64,000 nucleotides of DNA from Bacteroidaceae bacterium (GCA_016284045.1 JAEEOB010000106.1:22106-86105), one strand, 5' to 3'; positions 47,060 through 56,486 are shown, counted from the stretch's first letter. Program-made: numbers and translations. The notes: generated by a model from the letters alone, not told the origin.

Positions 47060-47135
47060 TTTAAAGTTTAAAGTTTATAGTTTATAGTTTAATGATAATA
47101 GTTTTTAGTTTATAGTAGGCATGCGGATGTTTTTT
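47060..47135. repeat. 7-bp array and composite repeat after the CapA gene
   Basis: AGTTTAA, AGTTTAT and AGTTTAT alternate with a 7-bp period, then AGTTTTTAGTTTATAGTAGG and CATGCGGATG. Read on the reverse strand it is the CATCCGCATG plus CTATAAACTA element that also occurs near 53.7, 56.8 and 63.7 kb. Confidence 0.6.
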
Positions 47136-47180
47136 GTTTTTCAGCGTTTTTTAAATATAAGTGCAGAATCTCTATAACAC

Positions 47181-47219
47181 AAGTGTGGAGTTTTGTTGTT
47201 TTTATAAAACTCCACACTT
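47181..47219. terminator. Strong hairpin upstream of the first paralogue
   Basis: AAGTGTGGAGTTTT and AAAACTCCACACTT form a perfect 14-bp stem around an 11-nt loop, followed by CGTTTTAGTTTT. It probably ends the CapA transcript. Confidence 0.75.
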
Positions 47220-47248
47220 CGTTTTAGTTTTAAATTACAGATTTGATG

Positions 47249-47256
47249 TATTTTTG
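47249..47256 (+). promoter_or_regulatory. -7 box of the first tandem paralogue
   Basis: TATTTTTG fits TAnnTTTG; the -33 region is weak. It lies 25 bp before the ATG at 47282 and after the ATG at 47243, which argues against the earlier start. Confidence 0.5.
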
Positions 47257-47281
47257 TATAAATAATTTAACAAATATAAAA

Positions 47282-50161
47282 ATGGTCATCTTGCTAAAAA
47301 GAATTTTATTGTTGTCAGTGGCTCTGGTTGCCACATTGCAGGTGTTTGCGCAGAATGTGCAATACATGGATGCCGACGGTAACAAAAAGACAGCATCAGC
47401 AGGTTCCTACACCAGGTTCACCGGGCAGACCACATTGGACGGTGGCTGGTATGTGGTTGACAGCGACGTGACACTCAACACACGTATCAACATCGCCGGA
47501 ACGGTTCATCTGATTCTGACCGACGGACATACGCTGACAGCCAAGAATGGCATCTGTCTGAACGAACATAACGAACTGGACATTTATGGTCAGGGCGGAG
47601 GCACCGGAACGCTGAACGCTACTGGACAAGATTACCAAGCCGGCATCGGCGGTGATAATCACCAGCATGCTGGGACGCTCATCGTGAACGGCGGCAGTGT
47701 GAACGCCACCGCCGGTTATTCAGCCGCCGGTATTGGCGGTGGTGCCCAGGGTTACTGGGCTGGTACCTATGGCCATGGCGGCACTGTCATCATCAACGGC
47801 GGTAAGGTCACTGCCACAGGTTCGGGCTACGGAGCCGGCATCGGCGGTGGCGGTAATCACATTTATTCAGCCAATGCTATCCCCGGTAAGGGAGGCGTCG
47901 TGATTATTAACGGAGGTCAGGTCACTGCCACAGGCGGCAGTGACGGCGGATATGGCATCGGCCCCGGCAAATCATCCGGCAATGAAGGTGAGACCGGCAC
48001 GCTCTCGCTTGGCTGGCGTAACCAGACCGACCGCATCTTCATGTCGTCGGTGAAAGCTGAGGTGACCCTGAAGTCGGAGTTTCTGTATGAGGACACGAAA
48101 GAGGTGGTCACTGCCGACAACCTCGATGGCCGCACCATCATTTCCTCTGATACTTCGGCTCCATCCGACCGGAAACTGAAAGGTGACGTGAACGATGACG
48201 GCAGTGTGGATATCTCTGATGTCGTGGCAACCATCAACCATATAGCGGGAACCGCTGTCTTTAAACGGGCTGACGTGAACAAGGATTCAAGAGTGGATAT
48301 CTCCGACGTCGTGGCTATTATCAATATCATTGCCAATGGTATCAAGGAGTATGAGGATGAAAATACAGACCCTGAAACCCCAGAAGACCCTGCGGTGAAA
48401 GCAGGTCTTTGTCCCGATGAGCACCATCCTCATGTCATTGATATGGGAGATGCGGGTAAGTGGTCATGTTGCAATATCGGTGCCTCCGCTCCATGGGAAC
48501 ATGGCGGGTATTACGCCTGGGGCGAGACCGAGGTGAAGGATTTCTACGGTTTGAACTCCTATTTGCATTGTGACGGCAGTACTACAACCATGCATGACCT
48601 CGGTGGCAATATCTCCGGCACGGACTATGATGTGGCTCACGTGAAATGGGGCAGTGAATGGCGTATGCCTTCGTCAGACAATTGGAAGCAGTTTAGCGAC
48701 AAATGTTCGGGAGAACCATTCTCGTTGAATGGAGTTTGGGGCATGCTATTCACAGGAGCAGAAGGTGCAAGGGTTTTCCTGCCTGCAACAGGTTTATTTA
48801 TGGATGATTATATTTTCAGGAAGGATCAGAGAGTTTACTGTTGGTCTTCCAATCCGTCCACAACGGGGGATATTGCTTTCGCTTTCCAATCCGATGATGA
48901 AGGAACCATTCCTGACCAGATTTTAAACAAGTATTTTGGTTTGCCTGTCCGCCCGGTTTTCGGGAAGGACTCAGACTATGCAGTGGCACAAGGCTGGTGT
49001 CCTGACGAGAACCATCCTCACGTCATCGATATGGGAGCCGCTGGCAAGTGGTCCTGTTGCAATGTCGGTGCCTCCACTCCGCTGGAATTTGGCGGGTATT
49101 ACGCCTGGGGCGAGACGGAGGAGAAAGATTGTTATGATTTGAACACCTATACGCTGTGTGACGGCAGTTCTGAAACAATGCGCTATCTTGGTTTCGACAT
49201 CTCCGGTTCGGACTACGATGTGGCTCACGTGAAATGGGGCGGCAGATGGCAAATTCCAGACCACGATCAGATTCAGTCTCTGTTGGATAACTGCACTGCA
49301 AAATATGTCACAATCAAAGGAGTGGGAGGTCTTAAAATCGAGGCGGTTGATGGCAGTACGCTGTTTCTGCCTGGTGCCGGCGAACGCTGGGACGGTGATC
49401 TGAAGTACTCAATGGCAGGCTCTTACTGGACATCCACGTTGTGGAGTGAATTTTTTATGGAAAGTGTATTCTGTCTTCATTTCAGTGCCTACAGTTCGGC
49501 AAAAGTAGATATGTATAGCCGAATAAATGGTAAGCCTGTCCGCCCTGTTATTGAGGAGGATGATGACAAACCCAACCTTGACCCTGCAGTTGCACAAGGC
49601 TACTGTCCTGATGCTTTCCATCCTCATGTCATTGATATGGGAGCCGCCGGCAAGTGGTCATGTTGCAATGTCGGTGCATACGCTCCATGGAATTTTGGCA
49701 ATTTTTACGCATGGGGTGAGACCGAGAAGAAGGATAGTTACAGTTATAACAACTATACGCATTGTGACGGCAGTTCTGAAACCATGCACGACATCGGCAA
49801 CGATATAGCCGGCACGGACTACGATGTGGCTCATGTGAAATGGGGCGGCAGCTGGCAAATGCCAAACCGCAATCAGCTGCAACTCCTGTTGGACAACTGC
49901 ACTTTGGATTATATTGAGTTTAACAAAGTGGCAGGCATCCGATTCCGCGAATCTGGTGGCGGTATGCTGTTCTTGCCCGCTGAAGGCTATAGATGGGAAG
50001 ATGGTTGGCATTCTGACTTCGGCTATTATTGGTCTTCTACTTTGGAAGAAACCGACAATCAAAAAGATGCGTATTTTCTCTTTTTCAACCAATATAATAA
50101 TTATTCCGTAGGCGACTATGAACGAAGTTATGGTTTCCCTGTCCGGCCTATTGCGAAATAA
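47282..50161 (+). CDS. Secreted paralogue A: beta-helix-like, internal dockerin pair, three C-terminal modules
   Basis: A 959-residue exported protein starting MVILLKRILLLSVAL with the signal ending at VFAQ. Residues about 30-240 are a glycine-rich repeat region of beta-helix character, with copies of INGGxVxATGxxxGAGIGGG. A dockerin-type doublet lies inside the protein at 301-350, followed by an acidic linker. Three modules of about 190-200 residues start near residues 374, 566 and 769. Each begins CPDxxHPHVIDMG, continues WSCCNxGA and YYAWGETE, contains DVAHVKWGxxWxMP, and ends PVRP. This pattern matches the Fibrobacter-succinogenes-major-paralogous-type domain, related to C-type-lectin-fold domains. 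It is followed 120 bp later by a close paralogue. Confidence 0.85.
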   Translation: MVILLKRILLLSVALVATLQVFAQNVQYMDADGNKKTASAGSYTRFTGQTTLDGGWYVVDSDVTLNTRINIAGTVHLILTDGHTLTAKNGICLNEHNELDIYGQGGGTGTLNATGQDYQAGIGGDNHQHAGTLIVNGGSVNATAGYSAAGIGGGAQGYWAGTYGHGGTVIINGGKVTATGSGYGAGIGGGGNHIYSANAIPGKGGVVIINGGQVTATGGSDGGYGIGPGKSSGNEGETGTLSLGWRNQTDRIFMSSVKAEVTLKSEFLYEDTKEVVTADNLDGRTIISSDTSAPSDRKLKGDVNDDGSVDISDVVATINHIAGTAVFKRADVNKDSRVDISDVVAIINIIANGIKEYEDENTDPETPEDPAVKAGLCPDEHHPHVIDMGDAGKWSCCNIGASAPWEHGGYYAWGETEVKDFYGLNSYLHCDGSTTTMHDLGGNISGTDYDVAHVKWGSEWRMPSSDNWKQFSDKCSGEPFSLNGVWGMLFTGAEGARVFLPATGLFMDDYIFRKDQRVYCWSSNPSTTGDIAFAFQSDDEGTIPDQILNKYFGLPVRPVFGKDSDYAVAQGWCPDENHPHVIDMGAAGKWSCCNVGASTPLEFGGYYAWGETEEKDCYDLNTYTLCDGSSETMRYLGFDISGSDYDVAHVKWGGRWQIPDHDQIQSLLDNCTAKYVTIKGVGGLKIEAVDGSTLFLPGAGERWDGDLKYSMAGSYWTSTLWSEFFMESVFCLHFSAYSSAKVDMYSRINGKPVRPVIEEDDDKPNLDPAVAQGYCPDAFHPHVIDMGAAGKWSCCNVGAYAPWNFGNFYAWGETEKKDSYSYNNYTHCDGSSETMHDIGNDIAGTDYDVAHVKWGGSWQMPNRNQLQLLLDNCTLDYIEFNKVAGIRFRESGGGMLFLPAEGYRWEDGWHSDFGYYWSSTLEETDNQKDAYFLFFNQYNNYSVGDYERSYGFPVRPIAK
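48182..48350 (+). other. Internal dockerin-type doublet in paralogue A
   Basis: GDVNDDGSVDISDVVA and, after about 20 residues, ADVNKDSRVDISDVVA encode two EF-hand-like calcium loops. The nucleotides are nearly the same as in paralogue B at 51173, showing recent duplication. Confidence 0.85.
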
Positions 50162-50281
50162 TGATGATTCAAGTTGCTCCTGTGTTCACAAATTCATAAA
50201 ACGAACTGCTTGCCAAAACGATAGGGAAAAGCATTTCATGTCTTAATCAGAAACTATCTAATTGAAAAAAATAAAAACACA

Positions 50282-53146
50282 ATGAAAAGATTTTTATTAA
50301 TGTCCGTGGCTCTGATGGCCACACTCTGTACGTTTGCCCAGGATGTGGCTTATATTGATGCTGACGGTAAAAGCCAGACACTTTCCAGCGGCGGGTACCA
50401 AACGATCAGTTCTCAGAATGAATGGACCAATGGCTGGTATGTGTTGGAAAATAGCGGAGGTGTAAGCGGCCGTATCACCGTCTCTGGAACTGTCCATCTG
50501 ATTCTGAAAGACGGATGCACGCTGACTGTCCCGATGGGCATCCATCTGAATGAAGGCAACAGCCTGACTATTTACGGCCAGGCAAATGGAACGGGTAAGC
50601 TGACCGTGGGTCCATGTAACGATTATTTGGCTGGCATCGGCGGAGACAATCACGAACGTGCCGGCACGCTCATTGTGAACGGCGGCAGTGTGGAGGCCAC
50701 CGCAGGTTATTCAGCCGCCGGCATCGGCGGCGGTGCCCAGGGGTATTGGGCAGGTCACTACGGTCATGGCGGCACCGTCGTGATTAACGGCGGCACAGTC
50801 TATGCCAAGGGCAATCATTATGGTGCCGGCATCGGAGGAGGAGGCTGCCATTCGTTTACCTTTACCGCGATTCCCGGCGAAGGTGGCAGTGTGACCATCA
50901 ACGGCGGCAACGTGACTGCCATAGGCGGAGAGGCAGGTGGTTACGGCATCGGCCCCGGACGTTCGTCGGGCAATGAAGGTGAGCCGGGCACGCTCTCGCT
51001 CGGATGGCGTGACAAGATCGACCGGATCTATATGTCGTCGGTGAAGGCTGAAGTCACCCTGAAGTCGGAGTTTTTGTATGAGGACACGAAAGAGGTGGTC
51101 ACAGCCGACAACCTCGATGGCCGCGCCATCATCCCCCCTGGTTCATCTGAGCCATCCAACCGGAAACTGAAAGGCGACGTGAACGATGACGGGAGTGTGG
51201 ATATTTCCGATGTCGTGGCAACCATCAACCATATGGCCGGGTCAGCAGTCTTTGCACGGGCTGACGTGAACAAGGATTCAAGAGTGGATATCTCCGATGT
51301 CGTGGCGATTATCAATATCATTGCCAGTGGTATCAAGGAGTATGAGGATGAAAATACAGAACCTGGAACCCCCGACGACTCTGCAGTGGAGGCTGGTCTG
51401 TGTCCTGACTCCAACCATCCGCATACCATCGACTTGGGCGGAGAAGTGTACTACTCCTGCTGCAATGTGGGAGCATCCGCTCCATGGGAATATGGCAGTT
51501 ACTACGCATGGGGTGAGGTGAATGAGAAAACCACCTATTATTGGGAAACCTATCAGTATGGCTCCTCAGCGACCTCATGCAATGATATCGGACATAATAT
51601 AGCCGGGACCCAGTATGACGCGGCATACGTGTTGTGGGGTGGCAACTGGCAGACGCCGGCTATAAGCCATCTGGACTTCCTTACTGGCAAATGCACCATG
51701 GAGTGGTTGATTCTGAACAACATCAACGGTGTGAAATACACTGGTCCGAACGGTAATTCCATTTTCCTTCCCGCCTCCGGCGACAAAGGCGGTAGTGGCG
51801 AACCTTCCTATCTTGGGACAGACGCCAACTATGCCTCATCCGAGATACCGATGGGGCGTGAAGGCACATACGGATTTGTCTGCTACCTGTCATTGGACGA
51901 TAACAGTTCCGCACATCAGTGTTCCCGCTCGAAAGGCTTGTCGGTCCGTCCTGTCACCGAGGGTGACGGCACCCAGCCCGACGCGGCTGTGGAGGCCGGT
52001 ATCTGCCCCGACGAGCACCATCCCCATATCATCGACCTGGGGCTTGACGTGAAATTCTCCTGCTGCAACGTCGGTGCCTCCGCTCCATGGAAAGCCGGTG
52101 GTTTCTATGCGTGGGGCGAGACAGAGACCAAGAACGTTTATAGTTCTGATAATTACAAGTATAATTCCAATGGCTCCTATAAGGACCTGGGCAGCGACAT
52201 CTCCGGCACCCAGTACGATGCGGCGAAAGTGCAATGGGGTGGCGAATGGCACATGCCTTCCTCTGTCCAGTTGAGACAGCTAAACGAAGACTGCAGGAAA
52301 GAACCATACATGCTGAAAGGAGTTGACGGCATGCTGATAACCGGTCCGAACGGTGCGAAGATATTCCTGCCAGCTTCGGGTTACAACGATGAGGGCTACT
52401 ACTCGTACAATGGTACGAGAGGGTATTATTGGTCGTCCAATCCGTCGAAGACAGACAGCAGGGCACTTTGTTTCCAGTTTGTCGACGACCAAGTCACTAA
52501 TGATTATATTCTGTTCAGGGATTGCGGCCTGACAGTCCGTCCGGTTTACGGTCAGCCCAATCCTAACTCAGATGCGGCAGTAAGAGCCGGTCTGTGTCCC
52601 GACGCCCAGCATCCTCATGTCATCGACATGGGCAATGGCTTGAAGTTCTCTTGTTGCAATGTGGGTGCTTCCGCTCCTTGGGAGTATGGCGGCCACTATG
52701 CATGGGGTGAGACCGATGTGAAGAGTTATTACAATAACGACAATTACCAATATTTCAGGAATCTGAAATTTGTTGATATCGGCTCAAACATCTCCGGCAC
52801 TCAGTATGATGTGGCGTTCATGAAAGTAGGAAACGCTTGGTGTATGCCTACCAGAAACCAGATGCAGTATCTTCAGAATGACTGCACGAGAAATTGGATA
52901 AGCCTCAACGGGATTAACGGAATGAAATTCACGTCAACGAACGGTTCGTCGATATTCCTTCCTGCCGCAGGTTGGTATATAGATACGGAGTTGGACTCAC
53001 AGGGGTATGTAGGCGAATATTGGACATCCAACAATGTGTCGAATAACGTCAACGATGCCCGGTCATTCAGCATTAACGACTCTGGAGTCTATATTTCCAC
53101 TGATGGCCGTGTGCAAGGACTCTCAGTGAGGCCAATCGCAAAGTAA
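50282..53146 (+). CDS. Secreted paralogue B: beta-helix-like, internal dockerin pair, three C-terminal modules
   Basis: A 954-residue exported protein starting MKRFLLMSVALMATL with the signal ending at TFAQ. It has the same order as the preceding gene: a GAGIGGG-type glycine-rich region, a dockerin doublet at 298-347, an acidic linker and three modules that start near residues 369, 571 and 767. The N-terminal third is almost the same as paralogue A also at the DNA level. The modules differ more, mainly in their second halves (after the WGxxWxMP motif), where a C-type-lectin fold would place its binding face. It has no obvious promoter of its own in the 120-bp spacer, so the two genes may share a transcript. 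A terminator follows. Confidence 0.85.
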   Translation: MKRFLLMSVALMATLCTFAQDVAYIDADGKSQTLSSGGYQTISSQNEWTNGWYVLENSGGVSGRITVSGTVHLILKDGCTLTVPMGIHLNEGNSLTIYGQANGTGKLTVGPCNDYLAGIGGDNHERAGTLIVNGGSVEATAGYSAAGIGGGAQGYWAGHYGHGGTVVINGGTVYAKGNHYGAGIGGGGCHSFTFTAIPGEGGSVTINGGNVTAIGGEAGGYGIGPGRSSGNEGEPGTLSLGWRDKIDRIYMSSVKAEVTLKSEFLYEDTKEVVTADNLDGRAIIPPGSSEPSNRKLKGDVNDDGSVDISDVVATINHMAGSAVFARADVNKDSRVDISDVVAIINIIASGIKEYEDENTEPGTPDDSAVEAGLCPDSNHPHTIDLGGEVYYSCCNVGASAPWEYGSYYAWGEVNEKTTYYWETYQYGSSATSCNDIGHNIAGTQYDAAYVLWGGNWQTPAISHLDFLTGKCTMEWLILNNINGVKYTGPNGNSIFLPASGDKGGSGEPSYLGTDANYASSEIPMGREGTYGFVCYLSLDDNSSAHQCSRSKGLSVRPVTEGDGTQPDAAVEAGICPDEHHPHIIDLGLDVKFSCCNVGASAPWKAGGFYAWGETETKNVYSSDNYKYNSNGSYKDLGSDISGTQYDAAKVQWGGEWHMPSSVQLRQLNEDCRKEPYMLKGVDGMLITGPNGAKIFLPASGYNDEGYYSYNGTRGYYWSSNPSKTDSRALCFQFVDDQVTNDYILFRDCGLTVRPVYGQPNPNSDAAVRAGLCPDAQHPHVIDMGNGLKFSCCNVGASAPWEYGGHYAWGETDVKSYYNNDNYQYFRNLKFVDIGSNISGTQYDVAFMKVGNAWCMPTRNQMQYLQNDCTRNWISLNGINGMKFTSTNGSSIFLPAAGWYIDTELDSQGYVGEYWTSNNVSNNVNDARSFSINDSGVYISTDGRVQGLSVRPIAK

Positions 53147-53199
53147 TCCGAAGGAATCTGTCAGTCAAAGGCTGAAGAAACCTGAAAAGACAAGAAAAT

Positions 53200-53253
53200 C
53201 CGGAGATGGTCGTAGGTTGCCAGTAGCAACTGAACCCTTCTCCGGTTTTTTTT
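53200..53253 (+). terminator. Terminator after paralogue B
   Basis: CCGGAGA and TCTCCGG form the outer stem with a T8 run. An inner hairpin GGTTGC / GCAAC lies between them. Confidence 0.75.
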
Positions 53254-53329
53254 ATCTGTTTTTTTACAGCGGTTCGAACAAGAACATAGGCCGTCGAGGA
53301 CTTGATGCCCGAAGACGGCTGTAAAAAAA

Positions 53330-53497
53330 CTAAATACTATTTTTGTGTTTCTGTTTCCGTGTGTACGTCTTTTTCGACTTATGGGTACGGTCGTGGGAAT
53401 GGAAGCCGGGACCGAGCAGTTCCATTTCCGCTTCACGGTTTCCTTTCCGCATTGCCTTGAGGGCGTCGAGGGTGGTTTTCTTTCTCTTTTTCTTCAT
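53330..53497 (-). CDS. Small basic protein of 55 residues
   Basis: The frame encodes MKKKRKKTTLDALKAMRKGNREAEMELLG and a second half with KSKKTYTRKQKHKN. It is very basic and looks like the short basic proteins of about 55 residues found in Bacteroidetes genomes; I recall the general type but no function. A TAACTTTG box on the same strand (53527-53534) lies 29 bp upstream and supports expression. It is opposite in direction to the surrounding large genes. Confidence 0.6.
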   Translation of the reverse strand: MKKKRKKTTLDALKAMRKGNREAEMELLGPGFHSHDRTHKSKKTYTRKQKHKNSI

Positions 53498-53526
53498 GGA
53501 TTAGGCGTTTTTCGTAAATTAATGTG

Positions 53527-53534
53527 CAAAGTTA
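53527..53534 (-). promoter_or_regulatory. -7 box of the small basic protein gene
   Basis: TAACTTTG on the reverse strand; the -33 region reads CAAA/TTTT and is a weak match. Confidence 0.45.
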
Positions 53535-53847
53535 ATGAATTTATTTGTGAAAATTTGAATGAATCGATTTTTTTTGTAATTTTGCAAAAGGACCGGCACA
53601 TCTCCAAATCCCTACCCACGCATGAAATATCCGTAGGTGCTGTAGAGACTCCCCGTGGGGTGTCTAAAGAGAAACCGTACAAAACCCGATAGTCATCCGC
53701 ACGGTCAAAACCATCCGCATGGCTTCTATAAACTAAAAACTATAAACTAAACTGGTCGTCTCGACCGCATATCAGACCATGGTCAAAACCATCCATCCTG
53801 GAAACCTGTTCCCAAATCTGTAAATCGTAAAAAAAACATGCTGTCTC
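53535..53847. other. Repeat-rich spacer before the C10 protease
   Basis: It holds GGTGCTGTAGAGACTCCCCG, the composite repeat (53700-53795: ATCCGCATGGCTTCTATAAAC, then AACTATAAACTAAACTGG and GTCGTCTCGACCGCAT) and the start of the protease leader. No promoter of the consensus type was found close to the protease start. Confidence 0.45.
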
Positions 53848-56220
53848 ATGAAAAGAATTATAACTTTTTGCTTGTTGCTGGCGTGCTGCGCAATTTCTGT
53901 TTTTGCCGGCGACATCACCCCCGAAGAGGCAAAGGCAAAAGCCACCCAGTTTCTGCTCTCCCGTCCGTCTGTGGCGGGTGGCAGGATGACTTCCCCCTCA
54001 AAAATCATTGCCCAGCAGATGACCGTGCGCAAGGCAAGTGCGTCGATATATGCCGTCTGCCCTGAGTCAGGCGGTTTCGTGCTTGTCAGTAAAAACGACG
54101 CGGTGGATGACATCCTCGGCTATTGCGACGAGGGTGAGTTCTCCGAGGACTTGATGCCCGACAACTTCAAGTCGCTGATGCAGTCGTACGAGAAAGATCT
54201 GTCGCAAATCGATGAAGGCGAAGCCCTGCTTCAGTCGCCCTGGAAAATCAGCCACAAGGCGATTTCTCCCATGCTGAAGAGTAAATGGGACCAGGGTGAG
54301 GTGAGCACCACGGGCAATGCCTTCAACTGCCAGTGTCCCACCTATAACAATTATTACTGTGTCGCAGGATGTGTGGCTGTGGCGATGGCGCAGGTGATGT
54401 ACTACCACCGTTATCCGTCAAGCACCAAACTGGCGATTCCGTCTTACACCTCGAACACCTCGCTCGGCACGCTTCCCTCGCTTCCTGTCACCACGATTGA
54501 GTGGGGCTCGATGCTCAACGAATACACGGGCTCCAACCTGGATGACGTAAGCTCTTACCGGGCGAAGGCAATCGGCAAGCTGCTGAAATACTGTGGCTAT
54601 GCGGCAAAGATGAACTACGGAACGGGCGGCTCCAGCGCATACACCACGAATATGCTGACCGGACTCATCACTTATTTCGGATATAATCCCTACGCCTATA
54701 TAGCCTACCGTGAAGATTGCACGATTGCAGAGTGGGATGCGCTCATTTATAATGAGCTGGCGGCAGGAAGGCCTGTCCTCTACTCCGGAAGTTCCACGGG
54801 CAGCGGGCATCAGTTTGTTGTGGACGGTGCCGACACTTCAGGCAAATATCACGTGAACTGGGGGTGGGGCGGCCGCTACAACGGTTATTTCACGCTCAAC
54901 GTGCTCAATCCCAAAACCACCAACGAGGCTGGTTCCAGCAGAACACCCGACGGCTATACGATGGACCATTCGGTGGTGATCGGCCTGCAACCGTCGAAGA
55001 CGTCTCCGCTGAGCGGCATGTCGGTGACTAATGTGGTGAAGGGCAGTTCATCCGTGTCGTTCTCGGTTTACAACAAGACGGGCATCAGCGGGTATTATTA
55101 CGTGGGTGCGGGCATTGTGGACAGCAACGGCAAGGTGACGAAGCTCATCAGCTCCTATACCAACGGTTATGACCTGGCACCTAACTATGGATTCAAGGAC
55201 TACAGTGTGGACTACATACAAATCACGAATAAGATGTCGGCCGGCACCTATAAGCTGTGTGCGGTGTATAGCACCGACGGCATGAACTGGAAACCATGCA
55301 GCTGCTCCGAGAAATATTATGCCATGGTGACGGTGTCGGGAGGTTCGGTGAAAAGTTGCACCGTGCATCCGATGAGTTGCAATCTGAGTGTCACAGGCGC
55401 CCGGCTCACGGGCAACGGCTATGTGAACGTGCTGCAGGAGGTGGAGGTGACGTTGAAAAACAATAATCCCGACGAGTTCAGCGGCACAGTGGGCATGTAT
55501 CTCAGCAACGGCAGCGACCTGACCACACTCGCTGGTGTGTTCATACCCGAAAATGGCACAGAGAAAGCGTATTTCTATTTCACTCCGACGAAAACGGGCA
55601 CCATCACCCTCTATCTTTATGAGGTCGTGTATGACAGCAACAACAAAACGTATTACACCAAGTCTTACCTCGGCAAGGTGACAGTGAACATCACACAGGG
55701 CGTCAACGGTGTGATTAGCGCAAAGGTGTCGTGCGACGACGCGACAAAAATCGGCGACACCCATTACATCTATTACAAGTCATCGACCAAACTCGACATC
55801 ACACTCGACAACAACACGCGCTACACGACCACGGGCTATCTGTTCCTGCAACGCACAGACCAGACTTCTTATGTTTACTGGAGGCCAAGTGTCAGTCCTT
55901 ACAGCCAGTCCGTCTATTCCACAACCGTGGAGAATCTTACGTCGGGCAAGTCGTACACTTACGAAGTGTATTACAACGAAACCTCGACGTCGATGACCGG
56001 AGCCCGGCTGCTCGACACATTCAAGCTGACCGTCTATAACAACTCTGTGTTGATTCCTGGCGACGTGAACCGCGACGGCAAGGTGGACATTTCCGACGTG
56101 GTCGCTGTCATCAACACCATGGCTGGCGACACAAAATACAAAGCGACTGCTGACGTGAACAAGGATAAGAAAACCGACATATCCGATGTTGTGGCTATCA
56201 TTAACATCATGGCGATGTAG
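53848..56220 (+). CDS. Secreted C10 (streptopain-type) cysteine protease with dockerin pair
   Basis: A 790-residue exported protease. The signal peptide ends at VFAG (about residue 22) and an inhibitory Spi/propeptide-like segment follows (about 23-125, EEAKAKATQFL). The catalytic cysteine is C175 in AGCVAVAMAQVMYYHRYP, and the histidine is H321 in SGHQFVVDGAD, followed by VNWGWGGRYNGYF. These are the C10 family markers of SpeB and PrtT. About residues 390-730 hold beta-sandwich repeats. The C-terminal dockerin doublet is at 738-788, ending MAM. It probably cleaves host or dietary proteins on the cell surface. The gene follows paralogue B and has no clear own promoter. Confidence 0.9.
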   Translation: MKRIITFCLLLACCAISVFAGDITPEEAKAKATQFLLSRPSVAGGRMTSPSKIIAQQMTVRKASASIYAVCPESGGFVLVSKNDAVDDILGYCDEGEFSEDLMPDNFKSLMQSYEKDLSQIDEGEALLQSPWKISHKAISPMLKSKWDQGEVSTTGNAFNCQCPTYNNYYCVAGCVAVAMAQVMYYHRYPSSTKLAIPSYTSNTSLGTLPSLPVTTIEWGSMLNEYTGSNLDDVSSYRAKAIGKLLKYCGYAAKMNYGTGGSSAYTTNMLTGLITYFGYNPYAYIAYREDCTIAEWDALIYNELAAGRPVLYSGSSTGSGHQFVVDGADTSGKYHVNWGWGGRYNGYFTLNVLNPKTTNEAGSSRTPDGYTMDHSVVIGLQPSKTSPLSGMSVTNVVKGSSSVSFSVYNKTGISGYYYVGAGIVDSNGKVTKLISSYTNGYDLAPNYGFKDYSVDYIQITNKMSAGTYKLCAVYSTDGMNWKPCSCSEKYYAMVTVSGGSVKSCTVHPMSCNLSVTGARLTGNGYVNVLQEVEVTLKNNNPDEFSGTVGMYLSNGSDLTTLAGVFIPENGTEKAYFYFTPTKTGTITLYLYEVVYDSNNKTYYTKSYLGKVTVNITQGVNGVISAKVSCDDATKIGDTHYIYYKSSTKLDITLDNNTRYTTTGYLFLQRTDQTSYVYWRPSVSPYSQSVYSTTVENLTSGKSYTYEVYYNETSTSMTGARLLDTFKLTVYNNSVLIPGDVNRDGKVDISDVVAVINTMAGDTKYKATADVNKDKKTDISDVVAIINIMAM

Positions 56221-56395
56221 TATTTTATCAACAGGAATTTCAGGAATTAATTGACTCAAGTTTCTGAAGTCATTATTTATTGTTTTACAACACATTATCA
56301 GCTGTGTTCTGGCAATCAAACCGGATGGCTTTTTGCTAAGCGAAGCGTTTTTTGAAGAACGAAGTTCTACTTTTTGTTAATGTTTTTCAGCCTAT

Positions 56396-56486
56396 AAATC
56401 CCCAAAACGCATGATTAATTATCAGTTTTGGGGATTTATCTTTGCTATATTTCCCCAAAACGCATATTTTTTTATACGTTTTGGGG
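56396..56486. repeat. Two tandem CCCCAAAACG palindromes
   Basis: AAATCCCCAAAAC at 56396 pairs with GTTTTGGGGATTT ending 56437; CCCCAAAACG at 56453 pairs with CGTTTTGGGG ending 56486. Spacing of the left arms is 53 bp. The loops differ in sequence but both start CAT. Confidence 0.8.

Noticed and set aside
47243..47281. Earlier ATG for paralogue A
   Set aside because: It lies upstream of the -7 box and would place 13 residues before a normal signal peptide.
47282..53146. Diversity-generating retroelement
   Set aside because: Lectin-like modules are present, but no reverse transcriptase or template repeat with adenine-biased changes is visible in the window.
55048..55764. 238-codon reverse frame across the C10 protease
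   Set aside because: Histidine/valine-rich shadow; the protease frame is continuous with a dockerin end.
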